From: Gymnopus androsaceus JB14
Lineage: Eukaryota; Basidiomycota; Agaricomycetes; Agaricales; Omphalotaceae
Length of the DNA: 64,000 nt
Direction of reading: 5' to 3'
Assembly (NCBI GenBank): GCA_009733575.1
Contig: ML769598.1
Span: forward strand, 1 to 64,000
Shown: piece by piece, positions 10,327-20,318 of the stretch
Position numbering within the stretch: position 1 is the stretch's first letter
Layout of the letters: every line of letters starts with the position of its first letter
Program-made: the position numbers and the translations under genes
Notes under the pieces: generated by a model
Databases searched by the model: none
What the model was told of the DNA's origin: nothing
What the model saw: the letters and a program-made list of their open reading frames with translations, nothing else

Positions 10327-12548
10327 TCATTCCTCCTCCTCATCCGAATAAATCTCATCTTCCACAGCCTCAGAGCACTCCTGAATCGGTCCTTTCTCTT
10401 CCCAATGCTTCCTTCGTTTAGCAAATACCTCGTCATACTCTGTGCAGTCCGACTTGCGCTTCTTCCTACTATCCCTGAGCAGTGATACAGTCCACTTCTG
10501 CTCCTCCGCAGGGTCTGCAATCGCCTTCCACTCTTCGTTCCTCAAACCTTGCTCCAGAGCCTGAATCATAAAGTCGTGCGTCTCCACTTTCTGCCTGTTC
10601 TGCTCATGCTCATGATCCTCGGCTGGGCTCTCCATCGGCGGTGCGGAGTAGCGGAAGCTGAAATTCTTCATTAACTTCATGAGAATTGCCTTTAGGAAGG
10701 TCGAACGCAGACGGTAATTGTAAGGTGTTGTGTGGCCACTAGACATACACAATTCTCTGAAAATGGGATTTCGAGAGTCAAACATCTCCAGCGCTTGACC
10801 TCGTTGAATTGCACTCATATCATTCGAAGCGTAGAGCACTGCAATCCACAGATACACCAGCATAAATGACTCCAAGTCATCTCCAACAGTTCGGGCCACA
10901 GGATCATCACTCAGAAGTCGCGCCGCCATAAATTGAAGGGTGCCCTGCCGAGGGATTAGGTATGAACAATATGTGAAGACGAGTACATACTGTTTTTTCG
11001 TATACTCTCTGTCCGTCGTCTTCGTCATACTTGGACAGTTCCCAGTTGATGAGATAGCCCACGGGAGGAGCATGTTTCCGGACTATTATGATATTTCCCT
11101 CTGAAACATCACGATGATGAACTCCAGCTTTGATAACAGCATCATGGTGGGCTACAATGGGACACATGAGAGATGAATCACTACAGAGAAAAGGGTAACA
11201 AACATTCGACCACATTCAGCATCACTTTATTCAGTTCCCAAGTAGACTTGAAAGCAGAGAGAGGCTCCCCGACGACATCGAGGACAATACGGTAGTGGAT
11301 GTGTTCACGAATCGTACTGCCACTAGGTACTTCCCAGTTTGAGTCAAAAGAACCGCAAGAATGTGATGAGCCGGCAACGTCGCCCTCAGCGAGGATTTCC
11401 GCAATGTTTCTGACAGATTTTTCGTGAAGCCTCTGGTACACTTCACCTTCGCGGTGATACCCTGCAACTCGCCATGTATCCTTCAATACACACAGTTCCA
11501 TCGTAAGACAATCAACCACGACAAAGCAGCGTGTACCACGACCAACAGGATAATGATGGTTACGAGTAAATGGTGTAGAGACGAAGAAGTAGCGGTCTCC
11601 GATGCGGACTCTCCAGAGTGGTTGTCCTCGAGCTTTGAGCAGATCGCTAGCCTGGTGATTGACGGCAGCCTCAAAGGTATCGTCAATGCCACGCAAAGTG
11701 GGAGAAGCATGTGACAGTCGCCAGAAGAAGTTTTGGAGGTGTGGATGATTGGTGCTCGCATAAGAGAATGGCGTCGTAACTTCAATACCACTGCGGGTAT
11801 GGCGTAAAAGCCTGCATTGTCGCCCAAAAAGGAGGATGCCAAAACCATGGGTACGGTATTGCGATGCTTGCATAGCGTTGAAGTAGGTAACAAGCTGTCC
11901 GCGAGTGTCGCACGCAAGGCCAGTATTCTTTTCCAACCCGTCTATATCGAGATCAAAGCCATCGCAATCCGCGTCAACCTTGACTTCGATGAAGGTCTCC
12001 ATGTCGCATGAGCGACAAAGGTTATCGTTAGATGGCTTCTTATTCGAGTAAACAGTAATGTTGGGTTTGATTTTGTGATCGTTAAAAAACCCAGATTCGG
12101 GGTCTGGCGAATTGGAGGTATTAACCAATTCCCAACCTTTGCTGAGGAAAGGGTTCAAAGCTTCTATCTGTTCAGATTAGGATGGAATTCATGATACATA
12201 GTAAAACGAACACACCAGAGGTTCATACATGCTCGTCTCCTGTTTATTCTGGGCTACTTTCCGGAAAGCGGCGCGTGAGGGAGTTGGCATTCCGTCAGGA
12301 TGGTCGGGCAGATGTTTATCCAGAAAGTTTTTCGGAGAGACAACCGTGAACTTTCCCTTCACTTCCTTGGCAGCTTCTACGAACGCAGTTTCAACGAAGT
12401 AACCGCCCATTGAAGAGAAAGGCATCGCCGTTGCCAGTCGATTGTGAGTAGGTGTATCTGGGCTAGAGGCTGGCAAGGGCTCTGGAGTAGCAGGGAGCGG
12501 GGAATAGAATGTCGCAGGAGGCACTGGCCCTGGCACTGGCGCGGACAT
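10327..12548 (-). CDS. FunK1-type fungal protein kinase
   Basis: Four exons: 12548-12216, 12167-11204, 11151-10991 and 10944-10327. They join in frame through three GT-AG introns (46-52 bp) to give about 691 residues, a usual FunK1 length. The N-terminus is Pro/Ala-rich; the large second exon holds the FunK1 N-lobe (FVVVDCLTMELCVLKDTWR supplies the invariant Lys region). The catalytic loop VHHRDVSEGNIIIV is in exon 3 (HRD about 445-447). The metal-binding position, normally IDWDL in this family, reads LINWEL, so the Asp is Asn (about residue 468). The activation-loop side GTLQFMAARLL and the family motif GDDLESFMLVYLWIAVLY follow. The C-terminus is acidic with a Lys/Arg cluster (SRKKRKSD). 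It is a predicted Ser/Thr-kinase-like protein of unknown substrate, possibly catalytically weak. It shares long stretches with the decayed copy at 38.7-40.9 kb. Confidence 0.88.
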
Positions 12549-13378
12549 CGTAGAAGTAGTTGAAGCGCGTAGAGATCACCTGACCGGCATCGCACATATT
12601 CACCTCCATTCATCTGCATAAAACTGCTTCACCTTTAGCGACGATTAGCTGGCAACGATATCATCGCCTCCGTCATTCTGTCCGACTTTTATTCGCCCGG
12701 GACTTGTTGACCGTAAAATCGAGTTCCCTCTTCCGTATTGCCCAGTCCTGCACAGCGATGCTCGACCATTCTTCAGATATCTTCTAGTTCTAGCCGAGTT
12801 TCCGGTTACCTTTTGCCAGCCAACGCCTTCTGGTAATTCCCAGACCCTATAGGGCGTCACTGTAAGGCTTAGGTTCAAGGACAACTTACAACAGCAGTGG
12901 CAGTCGTTTGCTCGCGCGATTTTAATTCCATCCAATACCTCACTTGACCCACATCACATATCTCGTGTTTCATGGGACCTCGCTCCGTCAAGGGATGGTC
13001 GTCGTCCTGTCCTGAAATTATGCTCGGAGTCGACATGTTTAGGCATAGCACTCACTAGGCGCGCCTCTTCCTGAACCGCCATTATCGTCTCCAAAATTCG
13101 AGAACACGGGATATTCTACGCCTTTCAGCTCTGATGGCTCTCAACCTTGTCTCTCCCAAATTTGATAAGCGAACGAGATGGAAGAGCACATTTGTTTGCA
13201 AGCAGAATATGAGGCACATTGTTGCTCCGAGGATGAGGAGGGAATTATGTACATTCATTCGTTTTCACGTCTAGTTCCTACTTAACTAATTGGCCATTAG
13301 AATTCGTACTGATTTAGGGTTTTACCCTGCTCTTCGTCATCATCATCTTCCCGGTGCTCGTACTCCGTTCATGAATTC
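12549..13378. other. Intergenic stretch, nothing supported
   Basis: This is the upstream region of the minus-strand FunK1 gene. Only short shadow frames are present. I see no convincing TATA box, repeat or RNA gene. Confidence 0.4.
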
Positions 13379-13981
13379 ATGCCGCCTCTGAACGGCAGCG
13401 TTGAAGGAACCCAGTCACCCGACAACCTTCGGGCTATGAGTGCCAGACCCAAAGTCGTGTGGAGAATGGACATTGGGAAAGAATGCCATGAATGGAGTCC
13501 AACGCATGATATTCGAATATTGTTCTTCCTTCAGGTGTCTGCTGGTCTTGCTGGCGCCCAGTAGACACTTACTCCAAGCGGTAATTTCACCATCCACCAA
13601 TCGGACGCGATATCAAGTGCTCCGATCGCGCTAGCTATGAAGATCTCTACCGAGGTCTTTGCTACATTATCCTTCGGTGCTCTGTTCTGAGGAACGCTTT
13701 ATTCACCTGGCTCGGCTCTCCCGAACTTACTTCTAGATTCACTAGTGCCACAGATTGGGTCCGCTGGCTAGTATTCCCAACATCCGAATCGTTCACCAAG
13801 CTTACGAACTACATGACGTTGGTCTGGGTGTACTTTCAAATGTTCGCAGAGGGTGCTTTGCCCAAGGAAGAGCTTGAATTTGACGGTATGCTTTGTGCTC
13901 TCTCTTGTTCGCATTTTCAACTAATGGATTTGTTTCCTAGACATCGAGAACGACCCCCTGCTTTTTAGCATTGCTCAATGA
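13379..13981 (+). CDS. Small hypothetical protein, three exons
   Basis: A consistent model uses ATG 13379, exon 1 to 13534, exon 2 13618-13885 and exon 3 13941-13981, with stop TGA at 13979. The second intron (13886-13940, gtatgc to cctag) is convincing. The first (13535-13617) has a weaker acceptor, chosen because nearer acceptors run into an in-frame TAA. The product is about 154 residues, with a Trp/Phe-rich ordered part (WVRWLVFPTSESFTKL) and an acidic end (EELEFDDIENDPLLF). No domain, signal peptide or membrane segment is recognised. The 5' exon is the weakest part. Confidence 0.35.
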
Positions 13982-14636
13982 CTTTCACGATGATTTTCTA
14001 CCGCTTTCCATGCTTAACTTGACCGCGTAAGTTTCCCGTTTCCTTTCATTTGTAATTTTTCAATGATTCTGCACGTACCTTGACTGCTGTCTTTTGCTCT
14101 CCTTTGCATCCACTCGCTTTTTCCATCAGCTTCTGCACGTACCTCGACTGCTTTCCATGGCTCGCTTTTTCCACTATAAACTACAGTACATGAACTTTGC
14201 ATGGCTTTATTGATAATACTACTGTTGTACTTGTATCTTTTTGCTTTACCGTATCATGAAATGAATAGATACTGCATATTACAAAGGAAATGAGAAAAGA
14301 ATGATGAGAGTAAGTCTTGTTTAACGGGCGCTCAATACAATTAATCTCTTCTGACAACCACCACCATCGATTCCTGTGGCTTCCTCATTATCTTTCTATG
14401 CTTACACCTCGGCTCTATTACTCTCCTTTGCTACCTTTCTGCTCTTTCTACAGGCAAAGGAGGATTGTAGGCTGGGATTGATTCGCCGGGCTTTCTATTG
14501 GTGCGTTTTGTGCGTTTTCGAAAATTCAAAAACTTTCAATCTTATCTGTTATTTGAATAGAACTACGTTGCCTTTGTCTCCGTCTCCTAACGCCAGTGTG
14601 TTTCTGCTATGCCCGTGCCCCAACTTGTTCCTTTTT

Positions 14637-16499
14637 AGCCCGATTTCAGGTCGAATCTCCCTCTCTGTTTAACCTTGCGTCAACTGTGCCCATTCTGCCC
14701 AACAATCACGGCCTCAGCTCCTTCAGTCTAGCTCTCTCCTGGATTCCCTTATATATTGACCACCAGGTCCCCTTTGGCCCGAATTCAGGCCAAAACTCTG
14801 CCTAGTTACTCCTCCGGCGACACCTCTCGATAATGGGTGTTAACTCCGCTTTCCAGTGGAATGTCGCCCTCCCGACTCTCAGTTCTGCTTAGGAGATTGC
14901 TACTGCTCCAGCAGTCCCACCGTCTGTTTTTTTGACCCGTATTCGAGTCGATTTTTAGCCACCGCTTACTCCAGCGACTGCAGCGCTTCCATTGCCTCGG
15001 AAGCGCTGCAATAATCACTGCCGCTCTATCTTATCCCACCCTGCTTTCCTATCGCTCACCTCCAGCAGCCTACCGTCCTTTTTGACCCAATTGTGGGTCT
15101 ACTTAACTGGCTATTTACTACTCGTCTTTCCCTACCTCCCTCACTGGTTTCCTTGCTCCGCCTCGGATTCATCACTATAACCGCTGCTTCCCTGCTCCTT
15201 CAAGTACTCGCCGCCCAAGCACATCTCTATCACACGCGCCATTATTGCTCCAGCTCCAGCCTGCACTGCATAGTGCAAGCACCCGCTCATTCACTTGCGC
15301 TAGTCATGCAGATATGCGTGACTACGCAATGCACGCCGATAACTCTTCCTTCTTCCATTGTAATGCGTACTTTACAATGTATTTATCATCTACCTGCAAT
15401 TAAACGATAAATTTTACTTTTTATATTGACCTGATTTGAGGATGCCGTCCAAACGCTCGACTCTTCCTTCCAAACCGTCATCGTAGTTCCGACTTGGCTT
15501 GTTTCGCTTCGTGGACAATCTGGACCCAAATATTGGCCATCGCCGGAGAAAACTAGGGTGAGGAGGTTGAATGGTTAGTGTATAAAGGTATGAATTCATT
15601 GGTGATTGGTGTGTGTTGAAATGTTTCGAAGGTCACTTTCAATTATCCTTCACCAGCAGTGTATCCACGCTGCAGTTTCATGCAGACTTGCTCCTCCCAT
15701 TTGTAACCAAGTGACCCAGCGAAATATTTCTGGTTCAGAAATTGTTTCTCCAATTACCAGTCTATTTTGAGTAAGCTGTGAGCTTCACCTGAGTGCTCAT
15801 TTCAAGGATGGCGACCACCACTATCATTTCTGGACCCTTTGTTTCTGCTCTTTCACTCTTTCCTCTTACCACAGATCTTATGGGTTGTAATTGTTGCTAG
15901 TATGAACTGGTGTCTTTAATGGGTTAGGACGGTTTAATCCATTGGATTCATTAGTGCATTTCCAAACATTCTGCAACGGATTTCTTTTATTCACTCCGGT
16001 TCGGATTCCGCACCTTTTTTCATCTGTCGACTGCATCTTGCTGCTACGGTATCTGTTCCAGCTTCTTAGTGTTAAGCCAATCCTGGTCTTGCGCTGCCTC
16101 CAGCCCTTACCTAGCAGCAACGCCACCATTCATATCAACAGGACCTCTAGCATTGTTATTTTTTTTGGCCCAAATTCGGGCTGCTTTCCAATGTGGCACT
16201 TTCGTCTGAGCTGCCAGCAATGGTCCCCTGTTGCATCAGCACCTGCTCCTAGGTAGCACTTACGAGTCTTAACTTTGATTCCAATTGTGTTGGTGCTGCA
16301 GAAAAAACGACCTGAATTTGGGTCATTTTATAGTACATAGCTGACTATGGTATTTGCAGCGAGTCAATGTCTTGCGGGTTTGCTTGGACATCCAAAGTAA
16401 TTATACTATATAAAGGTGTATTCTCTTAACGATAAGCTATTTCTAAAGTGTGTCAGACCGATACAGGGAGTAGCAGTTTGACTCAAAATTGGGTCAAAT
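14637..16499. repeat. Dispersed palindromic motif, seven sites
   Basis: Variants of GACCC-AATT-GGGTC occur at 14637-14653, 14773-14794, 14934-14950, 15084-15099, 16167-16183, 16308-16329 and 16478-16499. Some are near-perfect, such as TTTGGCCCGAATTC at 14773 with its complement and GACCCAATTGTGGGTC at 15084. Most are preceded by a T run or followed by an A/T run. Spacing inside the two clusters is about 140-175 bp. Confidence 0.6.
14979..15010. repeat. Perfect hairpin, 12-bp arms
   Basis: TGCAGCGCTTCC is followed after eight bases by its exact complement GGAAGCGCTGCA. It lies between two of the dispersed palindromes. There is no following T run typical of a terminator, and none is expected in this organism. 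Confidence 0.7.
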
Positions 16500-16748
16500 A
16501 ACTGAATGCACAAGGGTATAGCAGAGCCATATGGACTGCTGAGTCAAATGAAATATGGGAATATTTTCCTAGTATCTGAACGTATATTTCACTCTGCCAA
16601 CAATAGTCAGAGGGTGCACTTGGCTCGGAGATATGAGCCGTTCACTGTAGGCCTGATTTGACAGGGATTGTGATCGAATGGCTCATAGCGGAGCCAAATG
16701 GCCATCCGCTGTAAAACGGAAGAGTACAAGTTCTTTCTATACATCTAA

Positions 16749-17124
16749 GGTATATTTCACGACACTGCATCTACTGAGAGACAATTTCACGAAGACTACT
16801 CTACTATTCCAGATGATCTGGTGAAACGTCGTAGGCAGATATGGAATTCTGCTAAGGAGGCTGCCAAGACTGCCGCTGAAACAGCCCGCATCGAAGAGGA
16901 TCTGGCCATACTTAGAGATCGCGTAACCGTACCATTACCTCCAGCTGGGTCAGATTTACTGCCAACCAAGCTTGAGGAGTCCATCTGGCAGCGTGCTCAA
17001 GAGGCAGAGGTCACTGAAGATGAAATTATCTTGGGTGACATGGCATTCTTTGCGCTGCCAACACGTTATGTTCCTATAACCCCGCCAATTCCAGACCCGA
17101 GTTACGATGGATACATGTGTATAT
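16749..17124 (+). pseudogene. 5' part of an open frame interrupted by a transposon
   Basis: An open frame without its own ATG runs from a stop at 16746-16748 to the left end of the 2.65-kb element. It encodes a charged helical region (RRRQIWNSAKEAAKTAAE, then ARIEEDLAILRDRV), a linker and a Pro-rich end (PITPPIPDPSYDGYMC). The first codons must come from an upstream exon not identified here. The frame is closed by a stop a few codons inside the transposon. The probable continuation is at 19771-19970. No family recognised. Confidence 0.5.
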
Positions 17125-17149
17125 GGCGGCCCAAAGGGTGAAAAAATTA

Positions 17150-17275
17150 AATCCCCCCCCCCGGCACTAATTATCGCGCGCGCGCGCTTTTGGTTCATTG
17201 CGCGTGCGCGTTTATTATTCATTGCGTGCGCGTATTAAAAGTTATTCATTGCGCGTGCGCGTTAAATATTCATCT
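17150..17275. repeat. Alternating CG/TG repeats at the left end of the element
   Basis: A C10 run leads into a cgcgcgcgcgcg tract, then three copies of ttcattgcg(cg)tgcgcg about 28 bases apart. Alternating purine-pyrimidine of this kind can adopt Z-DNA. A related cgcgcgcgc tract occurs inverted at the right end near 19712. Confidence 0.6.
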
Positions 17276-17409
17276 CCGTTCCAGACATTGCCCAATTCAA
17301 TCCTGATATGATATGCAATCCAACTTAGAAGTCAGTGCATTTATCAAGCAAGTGGATCACGACCCAAGTAAAAACCAGAGTGATACTTTTGTATGCCATA
17401 GTGTATAGT

Positions 17410-18300
17410 ATATACTAGAATGAGCAACTGGATTAGAAGAGCATATCATATCTGCATACCAGTCTCTGGGTGTCAAGGCTGCAGCAAATTAGGGAAGAAA
17501 CATTAAAAACATATATTGGTTGGTAGAGTATAAGGAAAGAGGCACTACGTGAGTCAAAGATAAGCCTTGGGTACTAGGTATAGGCAATACAAGGCAAAAC
17601 AAAACCACATGCAGCTAGAATTCGAAATCGACATTGGAGCCCCAGGTTGTATGCTGGAGCATATACACACCCCAGTTCGGGCGCCATTCCTTCAGTGCGG
17701 GCACAGTAGAAGTCGAGAGTTCAAGAGAAGTAGATTGGTTTGGTCCACTCGGACCAGCTTTGTTGCTGCCATCCATGGGAGTAGCCTTGTTGAGATTGCC
17801 AGAACCTGTATCATTGAAGTAATTATCAGTGCAATATCAGTAAATTGCTTATGCTATATGTTAAGTTTGCGCATAGATCATGACCAAGAAAACCAGGTGG
17901 TATATATGTTATAATATATATCTAAAGTGAATGACTGGATAGATAATTAGAAGGATGTATTGTATCCACATGCCAGATGTCAGCAGTGAGTTAGAGGGGA
18001 AACACTAAAGGATATCAGTGGATCATCTAAAGTAGAAGGACAGAGGCACAGTGCAAGTCAAAGGTAAGCTTTTGGCATAAATGAAAGTAGTTCAATCAGA
18101 GATTTAATGAGCAACTACAGGGCAAAAAAAAGGAGTCACAGAAAGCATTTGGTCAGAAGTCAAGCTTGACATTTGAGTCCCCAAGTCAAGTGTTGGAGCA
18201 TATACACACCCCAGTCTGGACTCCATTGCTTTAAGGGTGCAGGAGGCAAGAGTGTAAAATGAAATGTAACTCAGTTGGCCATGAAGTAGTGGTACAACTA
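17410..18300. repeat. Diverged direct duplication, about 520 bp offset
   Basis: The segment near 17640-17700 (ggagcatatacacacccc) recurs near 18195-18215, and flanking pieces (agaggcac, gtcaaag, taagc) recur in the same order. The copies are degenerate, so this is an old duplication inside the element. Confidence 0.5.
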
Positions 18301-18433
18301 ATATACTACCTGTAGAATGAGATATAACTATAGGATTATAAGTATCAGGATGAAATAAGTAAAATAAAGCTCACCTCAGTTTGCCATGAAGTAGTGGTAT
18401 AACTGAAGGAGTAAAAACTTGGTGCATTGATAT

Positions 18434-18527
18434 GTAAGTCAATTGCTAGATCAGTGTAGGTAAGTTGAAACATTGTGAATGTAAGTCAATTGCTAGATCA
18501 GTGTAGGTAAGTTGAAACATTGTGAAT
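18434..18527. repeat. Perfect tandem repeat, 2 x 47 bp
   Basis: Bases 18434-18480 are repeated exactly at 18481-18527 (starting gtaagtcaattgctag). Perfect identity indicates a recent event compared with the surrounding degenerate repeats. Confidence 0.85.
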
Positions 18528-18681
18528 GGAAGAAACAAAGTATGAAGGAAAAGGGAAGTCAAAGCATCAGTTCGCATTCAGAGTAGTTTGCTCAACAAAG
18601 AGTTCAGGAGTAGTGAATCAGTTGGTTCTGCTCTGACTTTTCAACTGGTGAGCTTCATTGGTATCAAGAGGTGATTCAACT

Positions 18682-19047
18682 TTATTTAAGCATCAGTAAT
18701 GGAACAACATCTTGAGATAAAGATATCCTAACCATATTGTGATTGAAGCCTGCACTTCTTACAAGGTGTCTCAGAGAGGGAGTGGAATTGGTCAGATGAG
18801 TTTCAACTTCATCTTCAGACTCATCCAAATCTTCCTCATATTTTATGCAACTGTGTTTCTGTTTTTGAATAGCAACAGTCTTGTATACAGGTTGAATGCC
18901 CTCATCCATGTCACTACACACATCATCTTCTGATGTCCCAATTGTCAGCTTGGACTGCATCATCACCCACTTGAAGGGCAATTTCACACTGAAAGCATTC
19001 TGGACTGGAGTCCAAGCCTCAGCCTCAAGGGAGTGGGAATTTTCCAA
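18682..19047 (-). CDS. Unrecognised open frame inside the TIR element
   Basis: 121 codons, with a true ATG at 19047. It reads as soluble and acidic in the middle (KYEEDLDESEDEVE). No domain is recognised and no intron is needed. The DNA for KYEEDLDE closely matches, on the opposite strand, the stretch near 19853 encoding KYEEDLDEGR. It could be an accessory frame of the element or a captured exon; it could also be non-coding. Confidence 0.3.
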   Translation of the reverse strand: MENSHSLEAEAWTPVQNAFSVKLPFKWVMMQSKLTIGTSEDDVCSDMDEGIQPVYKTVAIQKQKHSCIKYEEDLDESEDEVETHLTNSTPSLRHLVRSAGFNHNMVRISLSQDVVPLLMLK

Positions 19048-19057
19048 TGGCTACATA

Positions 19058-19267
19058 CAGTGGCGGCGTTTCGGAATGGAACAAGGGGTTGGAAAAATGT
19101 GCAATTTTTTGTACTTACTGCACCTCTATGCTCCAGCCAAATTGTGGGCATGAATTAGGTGTCTATCCCACCAAAATTCACCACTTAGACAATTACAATA
19201 TGTGGTGATTGGCCGGAGATGGATGCATCTTTATATACTCCTGTTCCATTCCGAAGCGCCGCCACTG
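19058..19267. mobile_element. 210-bp MITE with 26-bp inverted repeats
   Basis: The arms (19058-19083 and 19242-19267) start CAGTGGCGGCG and differ at one position. Flanks read ACAT-A and T-ACAT, compatible with a short target duplication. CAGTGGCGG ends are common among hAT-like elements, but the 8-bp duplication expected for hAT is not seen. It is nested in the 2.65-kb element. Confidence 0.8.
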
Positions 19268-19351
19268 TACATGTCTTGAGATTTAAAAAATGGACGTGGC
19301 ATCTTTTCAAATTCTTGAAGCTTCAATGCTCCGATACTTCATCGAGGGTTC

Positions 19352-19620
19352 GGCCGTTCCGTATGGTCATCACGTGGTTATTTTGGATCATTCGGAATGG
19401 CCAGCGTGACAACTCGCAACCGATTACCGTTATCGTTATCAGCGTGCGCACTTCGGAGGGTACGGCTGTCGTTCCGTACGGTCATCACGTGGTTATTTTC
19501 TGACCATCGTGACAACTCGCAACCGATTACCGTTATCGTTATCAGCGTGCGCACTTCGGAGGGTACGGCTGCCGTTCCATATGGTAGTCACGTGGTTATT
19601 TTGGACCATTCGGAACGGCC
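19352..19620. mobile_element. 269-bp inverted-repeat element with internal tandem duplication
   Basis: The ends GGCCGTTCCG and CGGAACGGCC are complementary. Inside, a unit of about 103-111 bp (gacaactcgcaaccgattac to gggtacggct) is present twice almost unchanged, followed by a partial third start. Each unit holds the core tcacgtggttattttg. It is nested in the 2.65-kb element. Confidence 0.7.
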
Positions 19621-19770
19621 TGGAACTCAAATCTATATATAAGTATAGCGGCGACCTTTGTAACGCGCGGACTTGGAAGAATGAAATCCGTGCACGCGCG
19701 ACAAATAATTGGCGCGCGCGCAACAATAGTGGGAAGGGGGGCATTTTATTTTTTCACCCTTTGGGCTGCC

Positions 19771-19970
19771 ATATGTTTAGTGGTTGGACAAATAAGCAGT
19801 TCCTTGCGTACTGTTGCAAATGTCAGAAGTACAGAAATTATTCACTTCACTACAAATACGAGGAAGATTTAGATGAGGGTCGCATAGAGGATTATTTGCT
19901 CGCAAGAAAACGGTGGTGCGATATGCAGGAGTATGCACAACAGGAATGGGCTGAACGACAGGCGCAATAG
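19771..19970 (+). pseudogene. Probable 3' part of the interrupted open frame
   Basis: Just outside the right end of the element an open frame reads Cys/Tyr-rich then charged sequence (AYCCKCQKYRNYSLHYKY, EEDLDEGRIEDYLLARKRW) to a TAG at 19968-19970. Removing the element and one ATAT copy brings it next to the frame ending at 17124, although one base must be lost to match registers. No domain assigned. Confidence 0.45.
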
Positions 19971-20089
19971 TTGAAGTGGGAGGTTGTCTCAGACAGTTGT
20001 GTGCGTGCTATAATCTTTTAATTGTTTTGCTTGCTATGTAGTTTTGTGTTACCTTGGAGGGAAATGTCAGGACTTTTATACCTTGTTAT

Positions 20090-20170
20090 GCATAATGTAA
20101 CATTACTTCGTTTATTTTTGATAAGTTATGCATAACAATGTTATGCATAATAATCTTACGCATAACAGCA
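20090..20170. repeat. TTATGCATAA/TTACGCATAACAG repeats, left side
   Basis: Four overlapping occurrences of gttatgcataa-type motifs, ending ttacgcataacag near 20157. The same motif occurs inverted as three copies of ctgttatgcgt(a/c)a near 24131-24180, on the other side of the broken gene. Confidence 0.55.
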
Positions 20171-20318
20171 ATCCACTTTGTTTACTTATATTTAATTTCT
20201 GTTTGCTCTTACTTTCTAACTCTTACTCTTTAACTCTTACTTTAGCTTACTTTTTGTGAGACGCTATATGTGTAACTGAACTGTTGCCTTCTATCGCCAA
20301 TAGATTTCATCTATCTGA

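Larger units (their letters stand above)
13982..16748. other. Gene-free stretch carrying repeated palindromes
   Basis: No supportable gene: open frames lack ATG starts, domains or splice support. Composition is pyrimidine-rich on the plus strand. The notable content is the dispersed palindrome described separately and a hairpin at 14979-15010. Confidence 0.4.
17125..19770. mobile_element. 2.65-kb terminal-inverted-repeat element
   Basis: The left end begins GGCGGCCCAAAGGGTG and the right end is its inverted counterpart CACCCTTTGGGCTGCC. The similarity continues inward about 75 bases through A-rich, C/G-homopolymer and CGCGCG-rich sequence. Both ends are flanked by ATAT (17121-17124 and 19771-19774), a likely target-site duplication. 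No transposase is visible, so the element is probably non-autonomous. It contains direct repeats, one minus-strand frame and two smaller nested elements. The superfamily is not assignable from the ends alone. Confidence 0.75.
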
